From: an uncultured Erythrobacter sp.
GTDB lineage: Bacteria > Pseudomonadota > Alphaproteobacteria > Sphingomonadales > Sphingomonadaceae
DNA: 64,000 bases
Reading direction: 5' to 3'
Assembly: GCF_947497915.1 (NCBI RefSeq)
Contig: NZ_CANMIJ010000001.1
Coordinates: 845,501 to 909,500, forward strand
This document shows positions 26,593 through 36,242 of this stretch, in pieces. The translations under genes and the position numbers were made by a program. Position 1 is the stretch's first letter. Each line of letters begins with the position of its first letter. A model generated the notes under the pieces. That model ran no database searches. It was not told where the DNA came from and saw nothing but the letters and a program-made list of their open reading frames with translations.

Positions 26593-26994
26593 ATGCGTAA
26601 ATTGATCTTTCTCGCCGCGCCTTTCGCGCTTGCCGCTTGCTCACAAGAGGCGGAAGTCGAAGAGCCTGCCGCCATTGAAGAAGTCGAAACTGCGGTGCTC
26701 ACAACAGCGAATGGAACAGTCACTCCGATGATGGGTGAGGTTCAGAGCGCTGAAGGTCCGCAGGGCGTTTCAAGCGTGAACGCCGACGGCACATTCCAAG
26801 ACATGAACGCCGATGGCGAACTTGTTTCCGAAGGGACTTGGGAAGTGGTTGATGGCAAAACATGCTTTACGCCGACGACCGAAGGCGTTGATCCGGAGTG
26901 TTGGACAGAAAGCGAGCCTGGCGAAGACGGTTCGTTCACTGCTGTGTCGGATAGCGGCGCTGAAGTTACGGTGACACCGAAAGCGGCGGAGTGA
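26593..26994 (+). CDS. Small acidic lipoprotein of unknown function
   Basis: 133 residues. Signal peptide and lipobox LAAC at 17-20 (MRKLIFLAAPFALAACSQ), then an acidic linker and a region resembling a short beta domain (DGTFQDMNADGELVSEGTWEVVDGKTC) with two cysteines. No known family recognised, though similar small proteins with a repeated D-G pattern are common in Sphingomonadales. A strong terminator follows. Confidence 0.75.
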   Translation: MRKLIFLAAPFALAACSQEAEVEEPAAIEEVETAVLTTANGTVTPMMGEVQSAEGPQGVSSVNADGTFQDMNADGELVSEGTWEVVDGKTCFTPTTEGVDPECWTESEPGEDGSFTAVSDSGAEVTVTPKAAE

Positions 26995-27030
26995 ATCTGT
27001 CGGACTTTTCGAGCTAGTTACTGAATTCGA

Positions 27031-27060
27031 AAGGGCGGCCGGTTTGGCCGCCCTTTCTTC
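27031..27060 (+). terminator. Rho-independent terminator
   Basis: AAGGGCGGCC (27031-27040), loop GGTTT, GGCCGCCCTT (27046-27055), then TCTTC. It ends the small lipoprotein transcript. Confidence 0.88.
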
Positions 27061-27074
27061 TTAGAACGCAGGCC

Positions 27075-27118
27075 GAAATCATAATCCGCGTGTAAGGGGA
27101 GTTTCGGCACTGCTATCA
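27075..27118 (+). repeat. Possible degraded remnant of a tRNA-Met 3' half
   Basis: GAAATCATAATCC, then GTGT and GGGG, follow the order and spacing of the anticodon arm, variable loop and T arm of the tRNA at 9213. About 20 of the first 25 bases match; the rest (CTGCTATCA against CCGCTACCA) matches with gaps. It may be an older att site, extending the integration region to about 27.1 kb. Confidence 0.4.
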
Positions 27119-27213
27119 AATTTTCGAACATTCGGGCGCCTGCTGCGTTCAGCGCCTTCATATACAATCACCATTGTGCCACTCTTAGGCATCGTCAGCC
27201 TTCTGGAGGAAAC

Positions 27214-27780
27214 GTGGGACAAAAAGTATTCTTAGATGCCAACGAGCTGCTGGAGCTTTCCTTCGCTCTTGCAAACCAGATCGTCGAATCCGGATTTGTG
27301 CCGACCCATATTGTGGGCATTTGGCGAGGCGGGGCGCCGATTGGCATCGCGGTTCAGGAACTGCTCGAATATCGCGGATATCAATGCGATCACATCGCAA
27401 TCCGTACATCGTCATATAGCGGGATTGGCCAGCAAAACCGGATGGTGAAAGTCTATGCGCTTGGCTATTTGATCGACACTTTGAACGCGACTGATGCTCT
27501 GTTGATCGTCGATGATGTGTTCGACACGGGTAAGTCGGTTGAGGCGTTCATCAATGAGTTGAAAAACCGCTGCCGCCGCAACACGCCCGCGACGATCAAA
27601 ATCGCGACAGTGTTCTATAAGCCCACCAAAAATCAGACATCGCTGATCCCGGATTACCACATGCGTACGACAGAAGACTGGCTGATCTTCCCACACGAAA
27701 TCGATGGCCTAACCGAAACCGAGATTAGGCAGAACAAACCTTGCGCCGACGAAATCCTAAGACTGAAAGACGATCAATGA
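27214..27780 (+). CDS. Purine-type phosphoribosyltransferase
   Basis: 188 residues. The PRPP-binding loop is LLIVDDVFDTGKSVEA (about 90-105), and the N-terminal part has IVGIWRGGAPIGIAVQEL, as in hypoxanthine/xanthine phosphoribosyltransferases. It should convert a free purine base and PRPP to the nucleotide. GTG start at 27214 after CTGGAGGAAAC. The next gene, overlapping by four bases, encodes a purine deaminase, so the pair can carry adenine through hypoxanthine to IMP. Confidence 0.85.
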   Translation: MGQKVFLDANELLELSFALANQIVESGFVPTHIVGIWRGGAPIGIAVQELLEYRGYQCDHIAIRTSSYSGIGQQNRMVKVYALGYLIDTLNATDALLIVDDVFDTGKSVEAFINELKNRCRRNTPATIKIATVFYKPTKNQTSLIPDYHMRTTEDWLIFPHEIDGLTETEIRQNKPCADEILRLKDDQ

Positions 27781-28829
27781 ACCCCGTGATGGACCAATCC
27801 TACAATGACAAACGCGCAGCGTTTATTGCCGCTGTCCCAAAAGCAGAGTTGCACTTGCATATCGAAGGTTCATTGGAGCCGGAAATGATGTTCGCACTCG
27901 CTCGGCGGAACGGCGTGGAATTGCCGTATGATAGTGTAGAGGCGGTGTCCGCAGCGTATCAGTTCGCCAATCTTCAGGAATTTCTCGATCTCTATTATCT
28001 CGGCATGCAAGTGCTGGTCGAAGAGGAGGATTTCTACGATCTGACTATGGCCTATCTCGAACGGGTTCGGCGCGACAATGTCCGGCATGTTGAGATATTC
28101 TTTGACCCTCAAGGGCATACCGAACGCGGCATTCCATTTGACAGGGTGATGCAGGGCATCCAGCGCGCGCTTGACGAAGGCAGAGACCGGTTGGGCATCA
28201 GTTACAAGCTCATCATGTGTTTCCTGCGCCATTTGAGTGAGGAGAGCGCCTTTGCGACTTTGGCCGATGCCGAGCCTTGGCTGACAAAAATTGACGGAGT
28301 TGGTCTGGATTCCGGCGAAGTCGGCAATCCGCCGGAAGAGTTCGCGCGAGTTTTCGAAAAATGCCGCGATCTTGGATTGAAACTGGTCGCGCATGCCGGA
28401 GAAGAAGGCCCGCCGGATTACGTCTGGCAAGCGCTCGATACGCTGAAAATTGATCGCATCGACCACGGCAATCGCGCGCTGGAGGATGCCGCCCTTGTCG
28501 AACGGATCGTGGCGGATGGGTACACGCTGACAGTGTGCCCACTATCCAATCTGAAACTGTGTGTGATTGACGATATCGGCGAAAGCCCTGTTAAAACCAT
28601 GTTGGATCAGGGGATCAAAGTAACGGTCAATTCCGATGACCCATCCTATTTCGGCGGGTACATCAACGACAATTACCATGCCGTCGCCAATGCGCTGGAC
28701 CTCACAATTGAAGAGATCGCTGCGCTCGCTGCCAACTCGTTTACAGGGTCATTTTTGGGCGCGGACGAGATTGCGAAAGGGCAAGCTGAGATTGATCTCC
28801 TGATGCGCCGGACTGCTGAGCCAGAATGA
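27777..28829 (+). CDS. Adenine deaminase (adenosine deaminase superfamily)
   Basis: 350 residues from the ATG at 27777, overlapping the phosphoribosyltransferase stop. Zinc ligands and catalytic residues are clear: LHLHIEGSLEP, HAGEEGPP, DRIDHGNRAL and NSDDPSYFGGY. HVEIFFDPQGHTERG and DDPSYFGGYI are traits of the adenine-deaminase (Aah1-like) branch rather than true adenosine deaminases, and the neighbour supports use of the free base. Alternative: adenosine deaminase, the usual automatic label. Confidence 0.85.
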   Translation: MNPVMDQSYNDKRAAFIAAVPKAELHLHIEGSLEPEMMFALARRNGVELPYDSVEAVSAAYQFANLQEFLDLYYLGMQVLVEEEDFYDLTMAYLERVRRDNVRHVEIFFDPQGHTERGIPFDRVMQGIQRALDEGRDRLGISYKLIMCFLRHLSEESAFATLADAEPWLTKIDGVGLDSGEVGNPPEEFARVFEKCRDLGLKLVAHAGEEGPPDYVWQALDTLKIDRIDHGNRALEDAALVERIVADGYTLTVCPLSNLKLCVIDDIGESPVKTMLDQGIKVTVNSDDPSYFGGYINDNYHAVANALDLTIEEIAALAANSFTGSFLGADEIAKGQAEIDLLMRRTAEPE

Positions 28830-29093
28830 GGGCTGGAGCCTAGCCAGCAAAATCGCATCGGTGTCCCAAATACAGTCTTCAACCCACGCCATAGAACCTC
28901 GCTTTTGTTGGTGTTGTAGGCGTTCGCACGATTTGTGATCCTGCGCGTGAACCCGGTAAGGCGGAAAGACGCAGATCGGATCTGGACGACGCGGCTGGCG
29001 GACCTCATTCCCACTTGCAGGCAAACTCTTATTGTAAGTTGAGCCGGTCCGGAGCCCCATTGTCACGTGGAACTTTTTGCGTACACAGGTCGC

Positions 29094-30008
29094 ATGGCAA
29101 AAGGCACTCATGACTTCGCGGTTGATCCGCGCAACGAAACCATCCTGATCAATGTCAACGGCGATATGATCCCTCGCGCTGAGGCGAGCGTTTCTGTCTT
29201 CGACAGCGGCTTTATGCTGGGCGACGGCGTGTGGGAGGGGTTGCGCGTACACGGCGGTAAGATCGCCTTCCTCGGCGCTCATATGGACCGGCTATATGAA
29301 GGCGCGAAGGCCATCGCGATAGATATCGGCCTGACGCGTGAGGAGCTAATCGCGCGGATTGATGCTACCATCGACGGTAACGATATGCGCGGGCAAGAGG
29401 GCGTGCACATCCGTCTGATGGTAACGCGCGGAATCCGGTCGACCCCTTATCAAGACCCGCGTGTGGTGATCTCACCCGCGACCATCGTGATCATTCCCGA
29501 ATACAAAGCGCCGCTGCCCTCGACGATTGAGACGGGCATCCGCCTGTTCACGGTGCATGTTCGCCGCGGCGATCCGGCGGTTCAGGATCAAAAACTCAAT
29601 TCCCACAGCAAGCTGAACTGCATCACAGCCTGTATTCAGGCGACACAGGCAGGCGCGGATGAGGCGTTGATGCTTGACCCGCATGGCTTTGTTGCAACCT
29701 GCAATTCGACGCACTTCTTCATCGTGCGCAAAGGCGAGGTTTGGACCTCCACCGGTGATTATTGCCTGGGCGGGATTACGCGCAGCAGTGTGATCCGCGT
29801 GTGCGAGGAGGTTGGCATTCCTGTCTATCAAAAGAACTTTTCGCTCACCGATGTATACGGTGCGGATGAGGCGTTTGTGACCGGCACCTTCGCCGGTGTC
29901 GTTCCCGTGACCGAAGTTGACGGGCGCAGCCTAACCAAAGGGCGCGGGCCGATGGTTGAGCGGCTTCAAGGGCTTTATAAAGCTCTAATGGAGCGCGATG
30001 TCGCATGA
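29094..30008 (+). CDS. Class IV aminotransferase (branched-chain or D-amino acid type)
   Basis: PLP fold type IV enzyme of 304 residues from the ATG at 29094 (MAKGTHDFAVDPRNETI); a GTG at 29067 is also in frame. SVSVFDSGFMLGDGVWEGLR and the lysine region DQKLNSHSKLNCITAC fit the family; TGDYCLGGITRSSVIRV is the phosphate-binding segment. Branched-chain and D-alanine transaminases cannot be separated here. The stop overlaps the next start by four bases. Confidence 0.88.
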   Translation: MAKGTHDFAVDPRNETILINVNGDMIPRAEASVSVFDSGFMLGDGVWEGLRVHGGKIAFLGAHMDRLYEGAKAIAIDIGLTREELIARIDATIDGNDMRGQEGVHIRLMVTRGIRSTPYQDPRVVISPATIVIIPEYKAPLPSTIETGIRLFTVHVRRGDPAVQDQKLNSHSKLNCITACIQATQAGADEALMLDPHGFVATCNSTHFFIVRKGEVWTSTGDYCLGGITRSSVIRVCEEVGIPVYQKNFSLTDVYGADEAFVTGTFAGVVPVTEVDGRSLTKGRGPMVERLQGLYKALMERDVA

Positions 30009-30727
30009 CGATCAGGATCGCCATGTGGTCTGGCCCGCGAAACCTCTCGACCGCTATGATGCGCAGCTTTTCGGGACGCGCAGATACGTTTGTCAGTGAT
30101 GAGCCGTTCTATGGTGCTTACCTGAAAGAAACCGGCGATCCGCAGCCAATGGCAAGTGAGATCATCGCCGATATGGATTGCGATTGGCATTCTGTCGCGC
30201 AGTCTCAGAACGGGGCTGTGCCCGATGGCAGCGGTGTCTGGTATCAAAAGCATATGCCGCATCATATGGAGGGGCCGGTCAGCATTCTCGACTTTCCGGA
30301 AACCCGCCATGCCTTCCTGATCCGCGATCCCATTCGCGTCGCAGCGAGTTATGCCAATAAACGCAGCGCGATCCGGCCCGATCACCTCGGCACCGCGCGA
30401 CAGCGGCATTATTTCGAAATGGAAGCAGACCGGCTGGGAAAAGCGCCGCCCGTCGTCGATAGCGCGCAAATCCTGAGCGACCCCGCTGGCGTGCTGCGCC
30501 GCCTTTGCGCTGCTTTGGACATCGATTGGGACGCGGGGATGCTAGATTGGAGTAAAGGGCCACATCCGCAAGACGGCATTTGGGGCGCGCATTGGTATGA
30601 CAAAGTCAACGCCTCAACTGGATTTGGCGGAGCGCCAGGCCCGCTGCCCGAGCTAGAGCCTGATTACGCCAAAGTCGCCGAAGCATGCCGTGAAGATTAC
30701 GAAGCGCTCAAAACGCATTTGATCTAA
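30005..30727 (+). CDS. Sulfotransferase-like P-loop protein
   Basis: 240 residues. The N-terminal IAMWSGPRNLSTAMMRSF resembles the PAPS 5'-phosphosulfate loop and FLIRDPIRVAASYANKR the 3'-phosphate-binding motif of sulfotransferases. It follows the aminotransferase with an ATGA overlap; such pairs recur in proteobacteria, suggesting a shared but unknown substrate. No signal peptide. The real activity, sulfation or another P-loop reaction, is unproven. Confidence 0.75.
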   Translation: MTIRIAMWSGPRNLSTAMMRSFSGRADTFVSDEPFYGAYLKETGDPQPMASEIIADMDCDWHSVAQSQNGAVPDGSGVWYQKHMPHHMEGPVSILDFPETRHAFLIRDPIRVAASYANKRSAIRPDHLGTARQRHYFEMEADRLGKAPPVVDSAQILSDPAGVLRRLCAALDIDWDAGMLDWSKGPHPQDGIWGAHWYDKVNASTGFGGAPGPLPELEPDYAKVAEACREDYEALKTHLI

Positions 30728-30784
30728 TCCACGCATACGATTGTGCAATGCAGCAGAGTTGTTGACGGGCCATGCTAACCCTTT

Positions 30785-31540
30785 ATGCCTCGTGCTATGA
30801 CAACCGGCACTGCAATCGGCGCACCGCCATCTATTGCCTCCCTTTTGGGAGAGGGCCCGGTGTCCCTATTTCTCGATTTCGATGGCACGTTGGTGGAGCT
30901 TGCTCCCGGGCCTGATGATATTCGGCCACGCAGCGGCATGGCAGATGACTTGGCCGCTCTTTCGCAGCGGCTAGATGGACGTGCCGCGATTGTGAGCGGT
31001 CGGGGTCTTTCTGACATAGAACAGCATATCGGGCCGCTTCCGATTGCGGGCGCGGGCTCGCACGGGTCGGACATACGCAGCGCCGATGGCAACACGCTGG
31101 GCGAGGGCGCACATGGCCTACCCGAAGCAATCGAACGCGAACTGCGCGCCTTCGCATCGGACAATTCTCTTGATTACGAGCACAAGCCGCATGGCGGGGC
31201 GCTCCATTATCGCTCCAAGCCGCAGGCAGGCGAGGCAGCGCATGCCTTTGCCGAGCAATTGGCGCACAAACATGGCTGGGCCGCGCAAAGCGGCAAATGC
31301 GTGGTCGAGATCGTTGCGAAAAGCGCCAACAAGGGCTCTGCCGTGGCGACATTCCTGCAAGTATCTCCGTTCGCCGGATCGCGCCCGTTCTTTATCGGCG
31401 ATGATCTGACCGACGAAGCTGGCTTTGCCGCTTGCGCGAAAGCGGGCGGCGGCGGCATTCTGGTGGGTGACCGCACAGATACTTGCGCCGCATACCGATT
31501 ACCCGATGTATCCTCCGTTCACGAATGGCTCGAATTATGA
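30785..31540 (+). CDS. otsB: Trehalose-6-phosphate phosphatase
   Basis: 251 residues of the HAD superfamily. Motif I FLDFDGTLVEL carries the nucleophile Asp; YEHKPHGGALHYR sits in the cap; motif IV is FFIGDDLTDEAGF. It removes phosphate from trehalose-6-phosphate to give trehalose. It is first in a three-gene run with a GH15 enzyme and otsA, the starts overlapping or nearly so. Confidence 0.95.
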   Translation: MPRAMTTGTAIGAPPSIASLLGEGPVSLFLDFDGTLVELAPGPDDIRPRSGMADDLAALSQRLDGRAAIVSGRGLSDIEQHIGPLPIAGAGSHGSDIRSADGNTLGEGAHGLPEAIERELRAFASDNSLDYEHKPHGGALHYRSKPQAGEAAHAFAEQLAHKHGWAAQSGKCVVEIVAKSANKGSAVATFLQVSPFAGSRPFFIGDDLTDEAGFAACAKAGGGGILVGDRTDTCAAYRLPDVSSVHEWLEL

Positions 31541-33342
31541 CGAAAAAGCACACCCCCAATCTGGAGCTGTGGCCGATTGGCAATTGTCAGGTTTCCGGCC
31601 TGATTGATCAGACGGGTGCGTTGGTGTGGGGATGTGTGCCGCGCGTTGATGGCGATCCGGTGTTCTCCGCTCTGTTAAACGGTGATCAGCGCGATGCGGG
31701 CATATGGCGGTTTGAACTGGAAGGGCAGGTCTCCTCCAAGCAGGAATATATTCGCAACACACCGAACCTTGTGACGACCCTGGAATCGAGCGATGGCAGT
31801 TCGGTCGAAATCCTCGATTTCTGTCCCCGCTATGAGCGATCTGGCCGGATGTACCGCCCCGTTTCCTACGTTCGGATCGTGCGCCCGATTGCCGGCAATC
31901 CGCGCATCCGCGTAGTCCTCAATCCGGTGAAGAATTACGGCGCACAGGTGGCCGATACGACTCACGGTACAAACCATATCCGCTATATTGTCGGCCCGCA
32001 GGCCATGCGCCTGTCCACCGATGCGCCGGTTGGATATGTTCTGGATGGCCGGACGTTCCGCATTGAAGAGGACACGCACTTCTTCCTCGGCCCGGATGAG
32101 CCCTTTGTAGGCAATTTGCGTGATGAAGTGCGCGGTATGGAGCAGCGCACGCGCAAATATTGGCAGACGTGGGTGCGCGGTTTGCACATTCCCTTCGAAT
32201 GGCAAGAGGAAGTCATCCGCTGCGCCATCACCCTAAAGCTTTGCCAGCATGAAGAAACCGGCGCGATTGTTGCTGCGCTGACGACATCGATACCCGAAGC
32301 CGCCCATTCGGAGCGTAACTGGGACTACCGTTACTGTTGGATCCGCGATTCCTATTACACCATTCAGGCGCTGAACCGCCTAGGCGCGTTGGATGTGATG
32401 GAGAAATATCTCACTTATCTGCGCAATATTGTGGACGGGGCACGGGGCGGGCAAATTCAGCCGCTCTATTCCGTAATGGGCGAGAGCGAGCTGGATGAAA
32501 CCACCGCAAGCTATCTTGCGGGCTATCGCGGGATGGGGCCGGTGCGGCGCGGCAATGCGGCCTACAAACAAATTCAGCACGATTGCTATGGCCAGATCGT
32601 CTTACCCAGCGTGCAAAGCTTTTTCGACAAACGCCTGCTGCGCCCGGCGGATGAGCGCGATTTTGAAAACCTTGAACAGGTCGGCAAGATGGCTTGGGCG
32701 ATGCATGATCAACCTGACGCTGGCCTATGGGAATTCCGCACACGCGAAGAAGTGCACACTTATTCTGCGGTGATGAGCTGGGCTGCATGTGACAGGCTGG
32801 CAACAGTCGCGGCGCATATCGGGAAGGATGATCGCGCGCAGGTGTGGCGAGAACGCGCCGACAGCATTCGCGATACGATTGAGACAAAAGCGTGGAAGGA
32901 CGATGGCAAAGACAGCGGCCACTACGGTGCCAGTTTTGAAAGCGACTATCTCGACGCGAGCCTGCTGCAAATGGTAGAACTGCGCTTCCTCTCGCCCAAG
33001 AATGAACGTTTTCAGCAGACATTTGCGGCGGTTGAGAAACATCTGCGACGCGGAGATCATATGCTGCGCTATGCCGCAGAGGATGATTTTGGCGCGCCGG
33101 AGACCGCGTTTAACGTTTGCACGTTCTGGCTGATCGAGGCGTTGCACCTCGCCGGACGCGACGATGAAGCGCGCACGCTCTTCAACACCATGCTAAGCCA
33201 CACGACGGGGTCCGGGCTGCTTTCGGAAGACCTCGATTACGAAACGGGAGAACTTTGGGGGAACTTCCCGCAGACCTACTCGCTGGTAGGGGTAATCAAC
33301 TGTGCCGGATTGCTGTCCAAATTGTGGAGCGATGTGAGATAA
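31537..33342 (+). CDS. Glycoside hydrolase family 15 (glucoamylase/trehalase-like)
   Basis: 601 residues from the ATG at 31537, overlapping the otsB stop by four bases. The (alpha/alpha)6-barrel part has RNWDYRYCWIRDS, and a C-terminal SEDLDYETGELWGNFPQ contains the likely catalytic Glu. GH15 includes glucoamylases and bacterial trehalases; the position between otsB and otsA makes trehalose or a related glucoside the likely substrate. No signal peptide, so cytoplasmic. Confidence 0.88.
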   Translation: MTKKHTPNLELWPIGNCQVSGLIDQTGALVWGCVPRVDGDPVFSALLNGDQRDAGIWRFELEGQVSSKQEYIRNTPNLVTTLESSDGSSVEILDFCPRYERSGRMYRPVSYVRIVRPIAGNPRIRVVLNPVKNYGAQVADTTHGTNHIRYIVGPQAMRLSTDAPVGYVLDGRTFRIEEDTHFFLGPDEPFVGNLRDEVRGMEQRTRKYWQTWVRGLHIPFEWQEEVIRCAITLKLCQHEETGAIVAALTTSIPEAAHSERNWDYRYCWIRDSYYTIQALNRLGALDVMEKYLTYLRNIVDGARGGQIQPLYSVMGESELDETTASYLAGYRGMGPVRRGNAAYKQIQHDCYGQIVLPSVQSFFDKRLLRPADERDFENLEQVGKMAWAMHDQPDAGLWEFRTREEVHTYSAVMSWAACDRLATVAAHIGKDDRAQVWRERADSIRDTIETKAWKDDGKDSGHYGASFESDYLDASLLQMVELRFLSPKNERFQQTFAAVEKHLRRGDHMLRYAAEDDFGAPETAFNVCTFWLIEALHLAGRDDEARTLFNTMLSHTTGSGLLSEDLDYETGELWGNFPQTYSLVGVINCAGLLSKLWSDVR

Positions 33343-33346
33343 TTTT

Positions 33347-34738
33347 ATGAGCCGCCTAGTCGTCATTTCAAACCGTGTCGCCGTGCCCAAAGCGCGCGGC
33401 GTTGCCGGTGCGCAGGGCGGACTTGCAGGTGCGCTGAATGCGGCGTTGAAGGATAATGGCGGGCTGTGGTTCGGCTGGTCAGGGCAGGAAAGCGAAGACC
33501 GCACCGGCAATATGAACCTTCAACGCAGCGACGGCGTGACCACCGCGACGATCGATCTGTCCACGCGGGATATTGACGAATATTACAACGGTTATGCGAA
33601 CTCGACCCTGTGGCCGCTGTTCCATTACCGGATCGACCTTGCCGAATATGAGAATGAGACGGGCAAGGGGTATGAGCGGGTGAATGAGCGCTTCGCTGAC
33701 AGCGCCATGCCTCTGATTGAGGACAATGACCTTGTCTGGGTGCATGATTATCACCTGATCCCGCTGGGCGATCGCCTGCGCAAGCAAGGCGCTAAGAACC
33801 GCATCGGCTTTTTCAGCCACATTCCGTGGCCGCCAACCCGCCTGCTGACATCACTGCCGTTTCATGAGCGACTGGTCGAAACGATGCTGGCCTATGACCT
33901 GATCGGTTTCCAAACCGAGGAATGGCTTGGCAGCTTCTTCCATTATTGCGAGACAGAGCTGGGCGCACAGGTTGATAAGGAAACGGGCCGCATCAATCAC
34001 AAGAGCAGAACAACGGTTGCGCGGGCATATCCCATCGGAATCGACTGGGATCATTTTCAGGCGCAAGGCGCGTCGCAGGAGGCAAAGGCTGCCGAAGAAC
34101 GTTTGCTCGCCTCTACACGCAACCGGACCAGTATGATTGGTGTTGACCGGCTGGATTATTCCAAGGGCCTTCCAGAGCGGATCGACGGGATCGGCCGATT
34201 CTTTGATCAACACCCTGATCGCACCCGCGATCTTGTGTTCATCCAGATTGCGCCGCCGAGCCGTGAGGATGTCGAGAGCTATCAGAAGATCCGCAATGTG
34301 CTTGAGCAGAAAACTGGACAAATCAATGGCGCGAGATCGCAGGTTGATATTGTCCCGATCCGCTATGTGAACCAAGGGTACAGCCACGCGGAGCTTTACG
34401 GTTTCTTCCGCGCGTCAAAGATCGGGATGGTAACTCCGCTGCGTGACGGAATGAACCTCGTCGCAAAGGAGTACGTCGCTGCGCAGGACCCTGAAGACCC
34501 CGGCGTGCTGATCCTGTCGGATTTTGCAGGCGCCGCGCAGCAGCTTGATTGCGATGGAAAAGGCGCGGTGATCGTCAATCCGCACAGCCCCGATGCGCTT
34601 GCTCGCGCGATCCAGACGGCGCTTGATATGCCGCTGGCCGAGCGAAAGAGTCGTTACGAAGCGATGATCGGCACAGTGCGCGATGACAACGTGCAGGATT
34701 GGACGAAGAACTTCTGCGACGATCTCGCCTCGGTCTAG
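33347..34738 (+). CDS. otsA: Trehalose-6-phosphate synthase
   Basis: 463 residues, GT20. LVVISNRVAVPK starts the protein; LWFGWSG, VWVHDYHLIPLG, HIPWPPTRLL and GVDRLDYSKGLPERI form the UDP-glucose and glucose-6-phosphate sites. It makes trehalose-6-phosphate for OtsB, a compatible-solute route. It starts four bases after the GH15 stop and ends three bases before the convergent response regulator. Confidence 0.96.
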   Translation: MSRLVVISNRVAVPKARGVAGAQGGLAGALNAALKDNGGLWFGWSGQESEDRTGNMNLQRSDGVTTATIDLSTRDIDEYYNGYANSTLWPLFHYRIDLAEYENETGKGYERVNERFADSAMPLIEDNDLVWVHDYHLIPLGDRLRKQGAKNRIGFFSHIPWPPTRLLTSLPFHERLVETMLAYDLIGFQTEEWLGSFFHYCETELGAQVDKETGRINHKSRTTVARAYPIGIDWDHFQAQGASQEAKAAEERLLASTRNRTSMIGVDRLDYSKGLPERIDGIGRFFDQHPDRTRDLVFIQIAPPSREDVESYQKIRNVLEQKTGQINGARSQVDIVPIRYVNQGYSHAELYGFFRASKIGMVTPLRDGMNLVAKEYVAAQDPEDPGVLILSDFAGAAQQLDCDGKGAVIVNPHSPDALARAIQTALDMPLAERKSRYEAMIGTVRDDNVQDWTKNFCDDLASV

Positions 34739-34741
34739 TCG

Positions 34742-35197
34742 TCAGACCCAGCGCCGCTGCGGTTGAACAATCGTCTCCAGAAACCCGGCATCACGAGCCA
34801 CCCGCGTTTTGAGGTCAAGATGGGGCCCGCCGCGCTTTATCAGCGCCCGTTCGATCCGGCCCGTCAAAATCAACGGAGAGAACGGTTTTCGGATGTAGTC
34901 CTGCGCCCCGGCATACATAGCGCGGTCTTCATCGGCCTCGCCGCTCATCGCGGTGAACATGATTACGGGCAAATCGTAGAATTTTTCAGACCCGCGCAGA
35001 CGGCGCAGCAGGCTGACACCCGAAATGCCGGGCATGTCCTGGTCGAGTAGCAGAATGTCTGGCCGCCGCTTTTCCATCAAGGTCAGCGCGTCTTCACCAT
35101 TGGTGACCCACCCGCAGGCGTGACCTGCATCGATAAGGATGTCGCTTGCCATTTCGGCGATCAGTTCATCGTCGTCGGCGATTAAAATGTGAGCCAT
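34742..35197 (-). CDS. Single-domain response regulator
   Basis: 151 residues from the ATG at 35197 (MAHILIADDDELIAEMA). Receiver only: acidic pair DDD, phospho-acceptor in LLLDQDMPG, Thr in IMFTAMSG, Lys in IRKPFSP. A short tail (RVARDAGFLETIVQPQRRW) is not a DNA-binding domain. Partner kinase unknown; none is adjacent. Confidence 0.9.
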   Translation of the reverse strand: MAHILIADDDELIAEMASDILIDAGHACGWVTNGEDALTLMEKRRPDILLLDQDMPGISGVSLLRRLRGSEKFYDLPVIMFTAMSGEADEDRAMYAGAQDYIRKPFSPLILTGRIERALIKRGGPHLDLKTRVARDAGFLETIVQPQRRWV

Positions 35198-35371
35198 TTT
35201 CGTGCCTCTCTCGCATGTATTCACTTCGCGTTTGACGAAGTCTCCCGTGCAATGATGAATTGGTTAGCCATGCATTTACCAATCTAATGCCTGCACCGGC
35301 ATACGCATTGGCGCGTAGGCCGCTCTGTGCGCCGGTTGTGTGCAGACGGCTCGCCTGCCAGATACAGCGGC

Positions 35372-36163
35372 ATGATTCGGCACATTCCAGACAATCCGTT
35401 CCTTCCCACCGAAGGCATTCACAATTTGCGCGATTATGGCGGTTACTCCGTTGCGGGAGGCGGGCGTGTCAAAACGGGTCTGCTGCTGCGATCCGGCCAC
35501 CACGCCGATGCGAGTGCAGCTGATCTTGAGACGGTCGCGGGACTAAACTTGCGCTATGTGATTGACCTTCGCGGTAACAGCGAGCGCGCGCGCCACACTT
35601 GCGTGCGTCCAGATGGATTTGATGCGCAGGTGCTTTATTTCGAAGGAGAGACCGCCGGGCTTGCTCCGCATCTTGAGGCGGCAGAGGGCAGCATTGATGC
35701 CACCAGCGCACACCGCGCCATGGTCGAGCTGTACGGCGCATTGCCCGACCGCGAAGGGTTAAGCTCTGTCCTGCGCGATTATTTCAAGGCGCTGGCACGC
35801 GGCGAGGGCGCGAGCCTTGTTCACTGCGCCGCTGGCAAAGATCGCACCGGCATCGCCGTCGATCTGCTGCATCACATCCTCGGCGTGCATCCCGATGATG
35901 CAATGCACGATTACCTGTTGACCAACCATTCGCCGCGCAATGATGAACGCATCGCCCACGGTATGAATATGCTGGGCAGCAAATACGGCACCAAGGATGA
36001 GGCGACGGCGCGCGTGCTGATGGGCGTGGACGCCGAATTCCTCGAAGCGGCGCGCCATTCGGTCACAAGCCGGTTTGGCACTGTCGAGGCGTATCTGGAG
36101 CAAGTGCTGGGCGTGGATGCGGATATGCGCGCCGCGATCAAAGCCGAGCTTGTGGATGCGTAA
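35372..36163 (+). CDS. Tyrosine/dual-specificity-type protein phosphatase
   Basis: 263 residues from the ATG at 35372 (MIRHIPDNPF); an earlier ATG at 35327 is possible. The active-site loop HCAAGKDRTG fits the HCx5R motif of the DSP3/LipA-like phosphatase group, and LRDYGGYSVAGGGRVKTGLLLRS is the typical N-terminus. Substrate may be phosphoprotein or phosphoinositide-like; not resolvable here. Confidence 0.85.
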   Translation: MIRHIPDNPFLPTEGIHNLRDYGGYSVAGGGRVKTGLLLRSGHHADASAADLETVAGLNLRYVIDLRGNSERARHTCVRPDGFDAQVLYFEGETAGLAPHLEAAEGSIDATSAHRAMVELYGALPDREGLSSVLRDYFKALARGEGASLVHCAAGKDRTGIAVDLLHHILGVHPDDAMHDYLLTNHSPRNDERIAHGMNMLGSKYGTKDEATARVLMGVDAEFLEAARHSVTSRFGTVEAYLEQVLGVDADMRAAIKAELVDA

Positions 36164-36242
36164 GACTTTCCTTGCCGCCGCGAATTGAAGCGCGCCGTCT
36201 GAACGCCTAAGTCAGGCTTCGCAATTATTAGGAATACGCAAA

